Part shown: positions 53,775 to 62,783 of the stretch, piece after piece
Layout: each line of letters starts with the position of its first letter
Numbering within the stretch: the stretch's first letter is position 1
Origin: Palleronia sediminis
GTDB lineage: Bacteria; Pseudomonadota; Alphaproteobacteria; Rhodobacterales; Rhodobacteraceae
DNA: 64,000 nt
Direction: 5' to 3'
NCBI RefSeq assembly: GCF_004358695.1
Contig: NZ_SNAA01000005.1
Location: forward strand, 143,063 to 207,062
The notes under the pieces: model-generated
Databases searched by the model: none
What the model was told of the DNA's origin: nothing
What the model saw: only the letters and a program-made list of their open reading frames with translations
Position numbers and translations under genes: made by a program

Positions 53775-55172
53775 ATGACCATGCCGCTGAACGTGAACGA
53801 CCCCCGCGCCGTGATCGAGGCCGACCGCGCCCATGTCTGGCACCACCTCACCCAGCACGCGCCCTTTACCGCGACCGACCCCCGCATCATCGTCGAGGGC
53901 AAGGGCCTCAAGCTCTGGGACATCACCGGCAAGGAACATCTCGACGCGGTGTCGGGCGGCGTCTGGACCGTGAATGTGGGCTACGGCCGCGCGCGCATCG
54001 CCGACGCCGTGCGCGACCAGCTCGTGCGGATGAACTTCTTCGGCGGGTCGCTGGGCTCGGTCCCGGCGGCGATCTTCGCCGAGCGGCTGATCGGCAAGAT
54101 GCCGGGGCTCAGCCGCGTCTATTACGCCTCCTCCGGGTCCGAGGCGAACGAGAAGGCCTTCAAGATCGTGCGCCAGATCGCCCACAAGCGGCATGGCGGG
54201 CGCAAGCACAAGATCCTGTTCCGCGACCGCGACTATCACGGCACGACGATCGCCTGCCTCTCGGCCGGCGGCCAGCAGGAGCGCAACGCGCAATACGGCC
54301 CCTTCGCGCCGGGCTTCGTGCAGGTGCCGCACTGCATGGAATACCGCAAGCACGAGCTGGGGCTGGGCCACCTCTCGGGCGAGGCCTTCGGCGTGGCCTG
54401 CGCCGACATGATCGAAGAGGTCATCCTGCGCGAAGGCCCCGACACGATCGGCGCGATCTGCCTCGAGCCGATGACGGCGGGCGGCGGCATCATCCCCGCC
54501 CCCGAAGGCTACTGGCCGCGCCTCTCCGAGATCTGCCGCAAGCACGACATCCTCATCCATATCGACGAGGTCGTCTGCGGCATGGGGCGCACGGGCGAAT
54601 GGTTCGGCTACCAGCATTACGGCATCGCGCCCGATATCGTGACGATGGCCAAGGGCGTGGCCTCGGGCTACGCGGCGATCTCGTGCTGCGTCACGACCGA
54701 GGCCGTCTTCGAGATGTTCCGCGACGATTCCGACGATCCGCTGAACTATTTCCGTGACATCTCGACCTTCGGCGGCTGCACCGCGGGACCGGCGGCGGCG
54801 ATCGAGAACATGGCCATACTCGAGGAAGAGGACCTGCTGGGCAACACCCGCGCCATGTCCGGGCGTCTGCTGGGCAACCTGCGCGAGCTGGCCACGCGGC
54901 ACGCGGCGGTGGGCGACGTGCGGGGGCTGGGGCTTTTCTGCGGCGCCGAGCTCGTCTCGGACCGCGAGACCCGCGACCCCCTGCCCGAGAAGCAGGTCGT
55001 GGCCATCGTCGGCGACTGCATGGAACAGGGCGTGATCGTCGGGGCGACCAACCGCTCGGTGCCGGGGCGCAACAACACGCTGTGCTTCTCGCCGGCGCTG
55101 ATCGCCACCGCCGACGACATCGACCGCATCACCGACGCGGTGGACGGGGCGCTGACCCGCGTGCTGGGCTAG
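53775..55172 (+). CDS. tpa: Taurine--pyruvate aminotransferase
   Basis: Transfers the amino group of taurine to pyruvate, forming sulfoacetaldehyde and alanine. The 465-residue class III aminotransferase shows YYASSGSEANEKAFK, HIDEVVCGMGRTG and the PLP lysine in VTMAKGVASGY. WTVNVGYGRARIADAV and FFGGSLGSVPAA match Tpa proteins closely. It diverges from tauABC and precedes xsc on the same strand, so the import-to-sulfite pathway is contiguous. A long imperfect hairpin separates it from xsc. Confidence 0.94.
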   Translation: MTMPLNVNDPRAVIEADRAHVWHHLTQHAPFTATDPRIIVEGKGLKLWDITGKEHLDAVSGGVWTVNVGYGRARIADAVRDQLVRMNFFGGSLGSVPAAIFAERLIGKMPGLSRVYYASSGSEANEKAFKIVRQIAHKRHGGRKHKILFRDRDYHGTTIACLSAGGQQERNAQYGPFAPGFVQVPHCMEYRKHELGLGHLSGEAFGVACADMIEEVILREGPDTIGAICLEPMTAGGGIIPAPEGYWPRLSEICRKHDILIHIDEVVCGMGRTGEWFGYQHYGIAPDIVTMAKGVASGYAAISCCVTTEAVFEMFRDDSDDPLNYFRDISTFGGCTAGPAAAIENMAILEEEDLLGNTRAMSGRLLGNLRELATRHAAVGDVRGLGLFCGAELVSDRETRDPLPEKQVVAIVGDCMEQGVIVGATNRSVPGRNNTLCFSPALIATADDIDRITDAVDGALTRVLG

Positions 55173-55216
55173 GGGCTCCGCCCCCGCGGCGACCCCGGCG
55201 GGCCGCCGCTCCCCCG

Positions 55217-55279
55217 GGGTATTTCGGCAAGAGAAGACAGGGGGGCGCGGCACCCTGTCTCTTCTCTTTGCAAATACCC
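55217..55279. repeat. Inverted pair of the recurrent motif forming a long hairpin
   Basis: A left copy (GGGTATTT..AAGAGAAGA, 55217-55237) and a right copy in opposite orientation (55260-55279) flank the arms GACAGGG (55235-55241) and CCCTGTC (55253-55259). The whole forms an imperfect stem of about 25 bp between tpa and xsc. It may terminate or attenuate transcription; both genes read the same way. Confidence 0.75.
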
Positions 55280-55368
55280 ATGCCCGCGTGCCGAAAGCGC
55301 CCCGGCCGGGCTTGATTGCGGGGACGGGCTTGTCCAATGTCCGCCTGCATCGAACGAGGGGCCAGACC

Positions 55369-57132
55369 ATGCAGATGACGACCGAAGAAGCCTTCGTGAA
55401 GGTTCTCCAGCGCCACGGGATCGGCCATGCCTTCGGCATCATCGGATCGGCCTTCATGCCCATTTCGGACCTGTTTCCGCAGGCCGGCATCACTTTCTGG
55501 GATTGCGCGCACGAGGGGTCGGGCGGGATGATGGCCGACGGCTATACCCGCGCGACCGGTAGGATGAGCATGATGATCGCCCAGAACGGGCCGGGCATCA
55601 CGAACTTCGTCACCGCGGTCAAGACCGCCTACTGGAACCACACGCCGCTCTTGCTGGTCACGCCGCAGGCCGCGAACCGCACCATCGGACAGGGCGGTTT
55701 CCAGGAGGTCGAGCAGATGGCCCTGTTCGAGGACATGGTCGCCTACCAGGAAGAGGTGCGCGACCCCGCGCGCATCGCCGAGGTGCTGACCCGCGTCATC
55801 GCCAAGGCCCATCGCGCCTCGGCCCCCGCGCAGATCAACGTGCCGCGCGACATGTGGACGAAGGTTATCGACATCGAGATCCCCGAACCCATCGCGCTGG
55901 CCCCGGCATCGCCGGCGCCGCAGGCGCTCGACCGCGCGGCCGAATTGCTGGCGGGCGCATCTTTCCCGGTCATCCTGAACGGGGCGGGCGTGGTGCTTGC
56001 GGGGGCCATCGGCGACACCGTGGCGCTGGCCGAGCGGCTGGATGCGCCGGTCTGCTGCGGATACCAGCATAACGACGCCTTTCCGGGCGGGCACCCGCTG
56101 GCCGCGGGGCCCTTGGGCTATAACGGGTCCAAGGCCGCGATGGAGCTGATCGCCAAGGCCGACGTGGTGCTGGCGCTGGGCACGCGGCTCAACCCCTTTT
56201 CGACCCTGCCGGGCTATGGCATCGACTACTGGCCCAAGGACGCGAAGGTGATCCAGGTCGACATGAACGCCGACCGCATCGGGCTGACCAAGCCGGTGAC
56301 GGTCGGCATCGTCGGCGACGCGCGCGAGGTGGCCCGCGGCCTGCTCGAGCGTCTCGGCGACAAGCCCGGCGAGGATCGCGCCCGCCGCGACCTGATCGCC
56401 GAGACCAGGAGCCGCTGGCGCCAGCAGCTCGCCTCGATGGATCACGAGGAGGACGATCCCGGCACGACCTGGAACGAGCGCGCCCGCGCCGCCCATCCCG
56501 ACCGCATGAGCCCGCGCCAGGCCTGGCGCGCGATCCAGCAGGCCTTGCCGCGCGAGGCGATCATCAGCAGCGATATCGGCAATAACTGCGCCATCGGAAA
56601 CGCCTATCCCGATTTCGACGAGGGGCGGAAATACCTCGCCCCCGGCCTGTTCGGGCCCTGCGGCTACGGTCTGCCGGCCATTGTCGGCGCCAAGATCGGC
56701 TGCCCCGATGTGCCGGTCGTGGGCTTTGCCGGCGACGGCGCCTTCGGCATCGCCGTGACCGAGCTGACCGCCATCGGTCGGCCGGAATGGCCGGCGGTGA
56801 CGATGGTGGTGTTCCGCAACTACCAGTGGGGCGCGGAAAAGCGGAACTCGACCCTGTGGTACGACGACAATTTCGTCGGCACCGAGCTCGACCTCAAGGT
56901 GAGCTATGCCGGGATCGCGCGGGCCTGCGGGCTCGAGGGGGTGCAGGTCACGACGATGGAGCAGCTCACCGATGCCCTGCACGAGGCGGTGCGCGCGCAG
57001 ATGGAGGACGGGCGCACCACGCTTCTGGAGGTGATCCTGAACCAGGAGCTGGGCGAGCCGTTCCGCCGCGACGCCATGACCCGCCCCAACGTGGTCGCGG
57101 GCGTCTCGGGCGCCGACATGGCGGCGGAGTGA
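55369..57132 (+). CDS. xsc: Sulfoacetaldehyde acetyltransferase
   Basis: Thiamine-diphosphate enzyme that splits sulfoacetaldehyde with phosphate into acetyl phosphate and sulfite. The 587-residue protein has the N-terminal ThDP domain with a catalytic Glu in FWDCAHEGSGGMMADGY, the Xsc signature PQAANRTIGQGGFQEVEQM, and the C-terminal ThDP-magnesium motif GDGAFGIAVTE followed by FRNYQWGAEKRN. It follows tpa and precedes ackA on the same strand. Confidence 0.96.
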   Translation: MQMTTEEAFVKVLQRHGIGHAFGIIGSAFMPISDLFPQAGITFWDCAHEGSGGMMADGYTRATGRMSMMIAQNGPGITNFVTAVKTAYWNHTPLLLVTPQAANRTIGQGGFQEVEQMALFEDMVAYQEEVRDPARIAEVLTRVIAKAHRASAPAQINVPRDMWTKVIDIEIPEPIALAPASPAPQALDRAAELLAGASFPVILNGAGVVLAGAIGDTVALAERLDAPVCCGYQHNDAFPGGHPLAAGPLGYNGSKAAMELIAKADVVLALGTRLNPFSTLPGYGIDYWPKDAKVIQVDMNADRIGLTKPVTVGIVGDAREVARGLLERLGDKPGEDRARRDLIAETRSRWRQQLASMDHEEDDPGTTWNERARAAHPDRMSPRQAWRAIQQALPREAIISSDIGNNCAIGNAYPDFDEGRKYLAPGLFGPCGYGLPAIVGAKIGCPDVPVVGFAGDGAFGIAVTELTAIGRPEWPAVTMVVFRNYQWGAEKRNSTLWYDDNFVGTELDLKVSYAGIARACGLEGVQVTTMEQLTDALHEAVRAQMEDGRTTLLEVILNQELGEPFRRDAMTRPNVVAGVSGADMAAE

Positions 57133-57189
57133 GCGCGCGCGGGGCGCGGCATCGACAGGCCGGCCCCCGGCGAAAGGGAGATCGCAGGC

Positions 57190-58269
57190 GTGGAACAGGC
57201 GATCCTCATCCTCAATTGCGGGTCGTCCTCGGTCAAGGCGGCGGTCTTTGACGACGCGCTGCGCGAGGTCTCGCGCATGGAGGTGACCGAGATCGGCGGC
57301 GGCGCCCGGATGGACGGGCGCCCCGTCGCCGCGCCCGATCACCGTGCGGCCATCGAGGCCCTGCTGGGTCGCCTGCCCGCGCGACCGGTCTGCGCGGCGC
57401 ATCGCGTGGTGCATGGCGGCGCGGGGCTGGTCGCGCCCTGCGTGATCGACGCCCAGACGCGGGCGGCCATCGCCGATGCCGCCGCGCTGGCCCCGCTGCA
57501 CAACCCCGCGGCCCTCGCGGGGATCGACGCGGTGGCGGCCGCCGCGCCCGGCCTGCCTCAGGTGGCCTGTTTCGACACCGCCTTCCACGCCACCAACCCG
57601 CCCGAGGCGGTGGATTACGCGCTGCCCGCGCGATGGCGCGCGGCGGGGCTGCGCCGCTATGGCTTTCACGGGATCAGCTATGCCGGGTTGGTCGAGACGC
57701 TCGATCCGCTGCCCGCGCGGCTGCTGGCCTGTCACCTCGGCAACGGCGCCTCGCTTTGCGCCATCGCCGGGGGGCGCTCGGTCGCCACGACGATGGGGTA
57801 TTCGCCGCTTTCGGGGCTCGTCATGGGCAGCCGCACCGGCGATATCGACGGCAACGCGGTGCTGGCGCTTGCCGCGGCCGAGGGGATCGCGGGGGCGTCG
57901 CGCATCCTCAATCGCGAAAGCGGGCTGCGGGCGCTGGGGGGCGGGTCGGACATGCGCGCGCTGCATGCCAGCCCCGAGGGGCGCGCGGCCATCGACCGGT
58001 TCGTCTATTGGGCGGTCCGTCACGCGGGCTCGATGATCGCGGCGATGGGCGGGCTCGACGCCATCGCCTTTACCGGCGGCATCGGCGAGAACGACGCGGC
58101 CGTGCGCGGGCGCATCGTGGCGGGGCTGGCCTTTGCCGGGGCGGTGCCGGTCCATGTCGTGCCCGCCCGCGAAGAGGCCTGGATCGCGCGCGCGGCGCGG
58201 GCATGTCTTTGCCCGAAGGGCGCGGCCGAGGCGGGGGCGGCTTTCGCGCCCGCCCGCGATGGGCCATGA
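57190..58269 (+). CDS. ackA: Acetate kinase (short form)
   Basis: Converts acetyl phosphate and ADP to acetate and ATP. The 359-residue product is shorter than the usual 400 but keeps LILNCGSSSVK, CAAHRVVHGGAG, FDTAFHATNP with catalytic Asp, RYGFHGISY, LACHLGNGASL, GYSPLSGLVMGSRTGD and FTGGIGEND. Starts at a GTG with AAAGGGAG upstream. It stands directly after xsc, where many relatives have phosphotransacetylase instead, so acetyl phosphate from taurine may be cashed in as ATP. Confidence 0.93.
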   Translation: MEQAILILNCGSSSVKAAVFDDALREVSRMEVTEIGGGARMDGRPVAAPDHRAAIEALLGRLPARPVCAAHRVVHGGAGLVAPCVIDAQTRAAIADAAALAPLHNPAALAGIDAVAAAAPGLPQVACFDTAFHATNPPEAVDYALPARWRAAGLRRYGFHGISYAGLVETLDPLPARLLACHLGNGASLCAIAGGRSVATTMGYSPLSGLVMGSRTGDIDGNAVLALAAAEGIAGASRILNRESGLRALGGGSDMRALHASPEGRAAIDRFVYWAVRHAGSMIAAMGGLDAIAFTGGIGENDAAVRGRIVAGLAFAGAVPVHVVPAREEAWIARAARACLCPKGAAEAGAAFAPARDGP

Positions 58270-58276
58270 TCGCGCC

Positions 58277-61174
58277 ATGACACGAGACCCCCGCCCCGAC
58301 CTGTCGCCCCGGCCCGGCGACGAGACGCGCAAGACGACCTGTTACATGTGCGCCTGCCGGTGCGGCATCGACGTGCATCTCAAGGCGGGCGAGGTCGCTT
58401 ATATCGAGGGCAATCGCGATCACCCCGTCAATCGCGGCGTGCTCTGCGCCAAGGGCTCGGCGGGGATCATGCAGCATACCTCGCCCGCGCGGCTCAAGGG
58501 GCCGCTGATCCGCACCGGCCCGCGCGGGACCGGCGAGATGCGCGAGGCAACTTGGGACGAGGCGCTGGGCATCGTGACCGAGCGGCTGGGCCGGTTGCGC
58601 CACGAGGCGCCCGAAAAGCTTGCCTTTTTCACCGGGCGCGACCAGAGCCAGAGCTTTACCGGTTTCTGGGCGCAGGCCTTCGGCACGCCGAACTATGCCG
58701 CGCATGGGGGGTTCTGCTCGGTCAACATGGCCGCGGCGGGCATCTACACGATGGGCGGCGCATTCTGGGAGTTCGGTTCGCCCGATTGGGAACGGACCGA
58801 ACTCTTCATGCTGTTCGGCGTGGCCGAGGACCATGACAGCAATCCGATCAAGATGGGTCTTGCCCGGCTCAAGGAACGCGGCGCGCGGATCATCGCGGTC
58901 AACCCGATCCGCACCGGCTATAACGCCATCGCGGACGATTGGGTGGGGGTGACGCCCGGCACCGACGGGTTGCTGATCCTGTCGCTGGTGCATTGCCTGA
59001 TGCGCGCGGGCCGGATCGACCTCGATTACCTGGCGCGGTGGACGAACGCGCCGATGCTGCTCGATGCCGACGCGAAATCGGACAATCACGGGCTGATCCT
59101 GCGCGACGAGGCGGGGCGCCCCCTGGTCATGGATCGCGCGACCGGCAAGGCCATGCCCTTTGACGCGCCGGGCGTGCGGCCCGACCTGAACGGGCGGCTG
59201 CGCCGGGCGGGCTGGACGCATCGCACCGTCTTTCACGCCATGGCCGAGCGTTACCTCGACCCCGGCTATGCCCCCGAGGCGATCGGGCCGCGCATCGGCC
59301 TGCCGCCCGCGCGCATCCACGCCATCGCGGCCGAACTGGCCCATGCCGCCTTCGACAAGGCGTTCGAGGTGGCGCAGGACTGGACCGATTTCCGGGGCGA
59401 GCGGCACGAGACCGTCACCGCCCGGCCGGTATCGTTCCACGCCATGCGCGGGATCTCGGCCCATTCCAACGGGTTCCAGACCGCGCGCGCGCTGCACATG
59501 CTCCAGATCCTGCTGGGCGCGGTCGAGCGACCGGGCGGCTTTCGGTTCAAGCCGCCCTATCCCAAGCCCCCCGAGGCCCATCCCCGGCCCCACGCGAGCG
59601 CGCAGCCCGACCGCCCGCTCGACGGGCCGCATCTTGGGTTCCCGCAGGGCCCGGCCGATCTTCTGGTCGACGAGGCGGGACGGCCGCTCAGGATCGACAA
59701 GGCGTTTTCGTGGGAAAACCCGCTGAGCGTTCACGGGCTCATGCACATGGTGATCTCGAACGCCCATGCGGGCGATCCCTATCCCATCGACACGCTGTTT
59801 CTCTACATGGCCAACATGGCCTGGAACTCGTCCATGAATACCTCGGGCGTGATGGAGATGCTGGCCGATACCGACGAGGACGGCGCATATCGCATCCCCT
59901 TTGTCGTAGTGTCCGACAGCTATTCCTCCGAGATGGTGGCCTATGCCGATGTCGTGCTGCCCGACACGACCTATCTCGAGCGGCACGATTGCATCTCGCT
60001 GCTGGACCGGCCGATTTCCGAACCCGACGCCGCGGCCGATGCGATCCGCTGGCCGGTGGTGACGCCCAAACGGCCCGGCCACGAGGGGGTGCGCGGGTTC
60101 CAGTCGGTGCTGATCGACCTCGGCGCGCGGCTCAAGCTGCCGGGATTCGTCGACGACGCGGGCAAGCCGCTTTACGCGGATTACGCCGATTACATCCAGA
60201 CCCACGAACGCCGCCCCGGCATCGGCCCGCTGGCCGGGTTCCGGCTGGGCGAGGACGGCCTGACCGACGGGCGCGGCGCGCCCAACGAGGCCCAGCTCGA
60301 CAGCTATATCCGCGCCGGGGGGTTCCGCGTGTTCGAGGTGCCCGAGGGCGCGCGCTACATGAAGCCGTGGAACCGCGCCTACCAGGACTGGGCCGTGTCG
60401 ATGGGCTTTTACGACACGCCGCAGCCCTACCTGTTCCAGCTTTATGTCGAGCCCCTGCGTCGGTTCCAGCTTGCCGCCGAGGGGCGCGGCCCGCATCGCG
60501 CGCCCGAGCATCTGCGCGCGCGCATGGCGCTGACCCACGATCCGCTGCCGATCTGGTACGCGCCGCTCGAGGACGGCCATGCCGACCCGGTGGGCTACCC
60601 GTTGCACGCCCTGACCCAGCGCCCGGCGGCGATGTATCACTCGTGGGGCGGGCAGAACGCCTGGCTGCGCCAGATCCACGGCGACAACCCGCTTTTCTTG
60701 CCGATCCCGGTCTGGGAGGACGGTGGCTTCGCGCCCGGCGACTGGGCGCGGGTGAGCTCGATCCATGGCGAGATCGCCGTGCCGGTGGCGCCGATGGCCG
60801 CGCTCAACCCCGAGACGGTCTGGACCTGGAACGCCATCGGCAAGCGCCGCGGGGCCTGGGCGCTGGACCCGCGCGCGCCCGAGGCGGTCAAGGGGTTCCT
60901 GCTCAACCACCTGATCCACGAGCTCCTGCCGCCCAAGGGCGACGGGTTGCGCTGGGCCAATTCCGACCCGATCACGGGACAGGCCGCGTGGTTCGATCTG
61001 CGCGTCAAGGTCGAGCGCGTCCGCCGCCCGGCGATGAGCTATCCCGCCCCGCCCGCGCAGCGCAGCCCCGTGGGGCGCGCGCCGAAACTGCTGCGCCGGC
61101 AGACCCGCGCGGCCGCCTCCGCCTCTGCCGCCGCCGATGCCGATGCCGATGCCGAGAAGGACGAGACGCCATGA
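58277..61174 (+). CDS. soeA: Sulfite dehydrogenase molybdopterin subunit
   Basis: A 965-residue molybdopterin oxidoreductase of the DMSO-reductase family. Cys22, 25, 29 and 57 (CYMCACRC, GVLCAKG) hold an N-terminal 4Fe-4S cluster. Cys147 in HGGFCSVN is the candidate molybdenum ligand. No Tat signal is present, so it is cytoplasmic, as known for SoeA, which oxidises sulfite to sulfate. The C-terminus ends in an Ala-Asp repeat. It lies between ackA and soeB and overlaps soeB (ATGA at 61171-61174). Identification as SoeA relies on context with xsc; thiosulfate- or polysulfide-reductase is the alternative. Confidence 0.85.
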   Translation: MTRDPRPDLSPRPGDETRKTTCYMCACRCGIDVHLKAGEVAYIEGNRDHPVNRGVLCAKGSAGIMQHTSPARLKGPLIRTGPRGTGEMREATWDEALGIVTERLGRLRHEAPEKLAFFTGRDQSQSFTGFWAQAFGTPNYAAHGGFCSVNMAAAGIYTMGGAFWEFGSPDWERTELFMLFGVAEDHDSNPIKMGLARLKERGARIIAVNPIRTGYNAIADDWVGVTPGTDGLLILSLVHCLMRAGRIDLDYLARWTNAPMLLDADAKSDNHGLILRDEAGRPLVMDRATGKAMPFDAPGVRPDLNGRLRRAGWTHRTVFHAMAERYLDPGYAPEAIGPRIGLPPARIHAIAAELAHAAFDKAFEVAQDWTDFRGERHETVTARPVSFHAMRGISAHSNGFQTARALHMLQILLGAVERPGGFRFKPPYPKPPEAHPRPHASAQPDRPLDGPHLGFPQGPADLLVDEAGRPLRIDKAFSWENPLSVHGLMHMVISNAHAGDPYPIDTLFLYMANMAWNSSMNTSGVMEMLADTDEDGAYRIPFVVVSDSYSSEMVAYADVVLPDTTYLERHDCISLLDRPISEPDAAADAIRWPVVTPKRPGHEGVRGFQSVLIDLGARLKLPGFVDDAGKPLYADYADYIQTHERRPGIGPLAGFRLGEDGLTDGRGAPNEAQLDSYIRAGGFRVFEVPEGARYMKPWNRAYQDWAVSMGFYDTPQPYLFQLYVEPLRRFQLAAEGRGPHRAPEHLRARMALTHDPLPIWYAPLEDGHADPVGYPLHALTQRPAAMYHSWGGQNAWLRQIHGDNPLFLPIPVWEDGGFAPGDWARVSSIHGEIAVPVAPMAALNPETVWTWNAIGKRRGAWALDPRAPEAVKGFLLNHLIHELLPPKGDGLRWANSDPITGQAAWFDLRVKVERVRRPAMSYPAPPAQRSPVGRAPKLLRRQTRAAASASAAADADADAEKDETP

Positions 61175-61914
61175 CCGCGCTTCCCGAACGCACCGATCGC
61201 AAGCTGGGGCTGGTGATCGACCTCGATACCTGCGTCGGCTGTCATGCCTGCGTCATCGCATGCAAGGGCTGGAACACCGAGAATTACGGCGCCCCGCTGG
61301 CCGATGCCGACCCTTACGGCGCCAGCCCCGAGGGCGCGTTCCTGAACCGCGTCCACAGCTACGAGGTGAGGCCCGCGGGCGGCGACGCGGCGCAGATCTT
61401 TCACTTTCCCAAATCATGCCTGCATTGCGAGGACGCGCCCTGCGTCACGGTCTGCCCCACCGGGGCCAGCTACAAGCGCGGCGAGGACGGGATCGTTCTG
61501 GTCAACGAAGATGCCTGCATCGGCTGCGGGCTCTGCGCCTGGGCCTGCCCCTATGGCGCGCGCGAGATGGACCCCGCCGAGAAGGTGATGAAGAAATGCA
61601 CCCTTTGCGTCGACCGCATCTATAACGAGCACCTCCCCCAGGAGGACCGCGTGCCCGCCTGCGTGCGCACCTGCCCCGCCGGGGCGCGCCATTTCGGCGA
61701 TCTCGGCGATCCCGACAGCGCGGTGTCGCGCCTCGTCGTCGAACGGGGCGGCATCGACCTGATGCCCGAGCAGGGGACGCGGCCGGTCAACAAGTACCTC
61801 CCCCCCCGCCCCCGCGACGAGATCGACGTGCTGGCGCCGTTCCTCGACCCGGTGGACGAGGCGCCGGGCGGCTTTCTCGGCTGGCTCGACCGCACGCTCG
61901 AGCGGATGGGCTGA
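61171..61914 (+). CDS. soeB: Sulfite dehydrogenase iron-sulfur subunit
   Basis: A 247-residue electron-transfer protein with four 4Fe-4S cysteine clusters: CVGCHACVIAC, CLHCEDAPCVTVC, CIGCGLCAWAC and CTLC with CVRTC. It matches the DmsB/PhsB family. It lacks a signal peptide, consistent with a cytoplasmic complex. It is coupled to soeA and soeC by short overlaps and passes electrons to the membrane subunit. Confidence 0.92.
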   Translation: MTALPERTDRKLGLVIDLDTCVGCHACVIACKGWNTENYGAPLADADPYGASPEGAFLNRVHSYEVRPAGGDAAQIFHFPKSCLHCEDAPCVTVCPTGASYKRGEDGIVLVNEDACIGCGLCAWACPYGAREMDPAEKVMKKCTLCVDRIYNEHLPQEDRVPACVRTCPAGARHFGDLGDPDSAVSRLVVERGGIDLMPEQGTRPVNKYLPPRPRDEIDVLAPFLDPVDEAPGGFLGWLDRTLERMG

Positions 61915-62783
61915 TGCACCCCGCGCCGTCGCTGATCGTCTTTTCCACGCTGTCGGGGCTGGGCTTCGGCCTTCTCGCCATGATGGGGCTGGGCGTGGGC
62001 GATACCGACGGCTGGGCGGGGCTCTTGCGTTTCGCGCTGGGCTTCGCGCTGGCGGGGGGCGGGCTGCTCAGCTCGACCCTGCATCTGGGCCACCCCGAAC
62101 GCGCGCTGCTGGCCTTTACCCAGTGGCGCACGAGCTGGCTCAGCCGCGAGGCATGGGCCGCGGTCGGCGCCCTGGCCCTGTCGGGTCTCTATGCCGCGCT
62201 GACGCTGGCGGGCACGCGCATCGCCCCCCTGGGCTGGCTGGCTGCGTTGGCCTGTTTCGGCACGGTGGCGTCCACGGCGATGATCTACGCCCAGCTCAGG
62301 ACCGTGCCGCGCTGGCATCACTGGTCGGTGCCGGTGCTGTTCCTGGCCTACGCGGCAACGGGCGGGCTGGTGCTTTCGGGCGCATGGGCACCGGCGCTGC
62401 TGATGCTGGGGCTCACCGGGTTGGGCCAGTTCGCCGCCTGGCGCGGGGCCGATGCGCGGGTGGCGCGCGACCCGTCGACGGTGGGCACGGCGACGGGGCT
62501 GGGCGGGCGCGGCGCGGTGCGCCCCTTCGAGAACCCGCATACGGGGCCGAACTACCTGACCCGCGAGATGGCGTTCCGCGTGGCGCGCAGGCATGGGCTG
62601 CGGCTGCGGTCGCTCGCGCTGGTTTTCGGCTTTGTCGCCCCGGCGCTGCTTCTGGTGTTGCCGGGGCCCGCCGTCGTCATCGTGCCGCTCGCCACGCTGG
62701 TCCATATCGGGGGCGTGATGCTGCAACGCTGGCTGTTCTTTGCCGAGGCCGAGCATGTGATGGCGCTGTATTATGGACCCTGA
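61914..62783 (+). CDS. soeC: Sulfite dehydrogenase membrane anchor (DmsC-like)
   Basis: A 289-residue protein with about eight hydrophobic helices of the DmsC family, which anchor molybdoenzymes and hand electrons to quinone. STLHLGHPERALLAFTQWRTSWLSREAW (residues about 54-81) is a typical motif. It overlaps soeB by one base and the epimerase gene by 11 bases (62773-62783). Confidence 0.9.
   Translation: MHPAPSLIVFSTLSGLGFGLLAMMGLGVGDTDGWAGLLRFALGFALAGGGLLSSTLHLGHPERALLAFTQWRTSWLSREAWAAVGALALSGLYAALTLAGTRIAPLGWLAALACFGTVASTAMIYAQLRTVPRWHHWSVPVLFLAYAATGGLVLSGAWAPALLMLGLTGLGQFAAWRGADARVARDPSTVGTATGLGGRGAVRPFENPHTGPNYLTREMAFRVARRHGLRLRSLALVFGFVAPALLLVLPGPAVVIVPLATLVHIGGVMLQRWLFFAEAEHVMALYYGP

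Noticed and set aside
55129-60919. Long minus-strand frames opposite xsc, ackA and soeA
   Set aside because: Arg/Gly/His-rich shadow translations with no recognisable motif. The plus-strand genes have complete family signatures.
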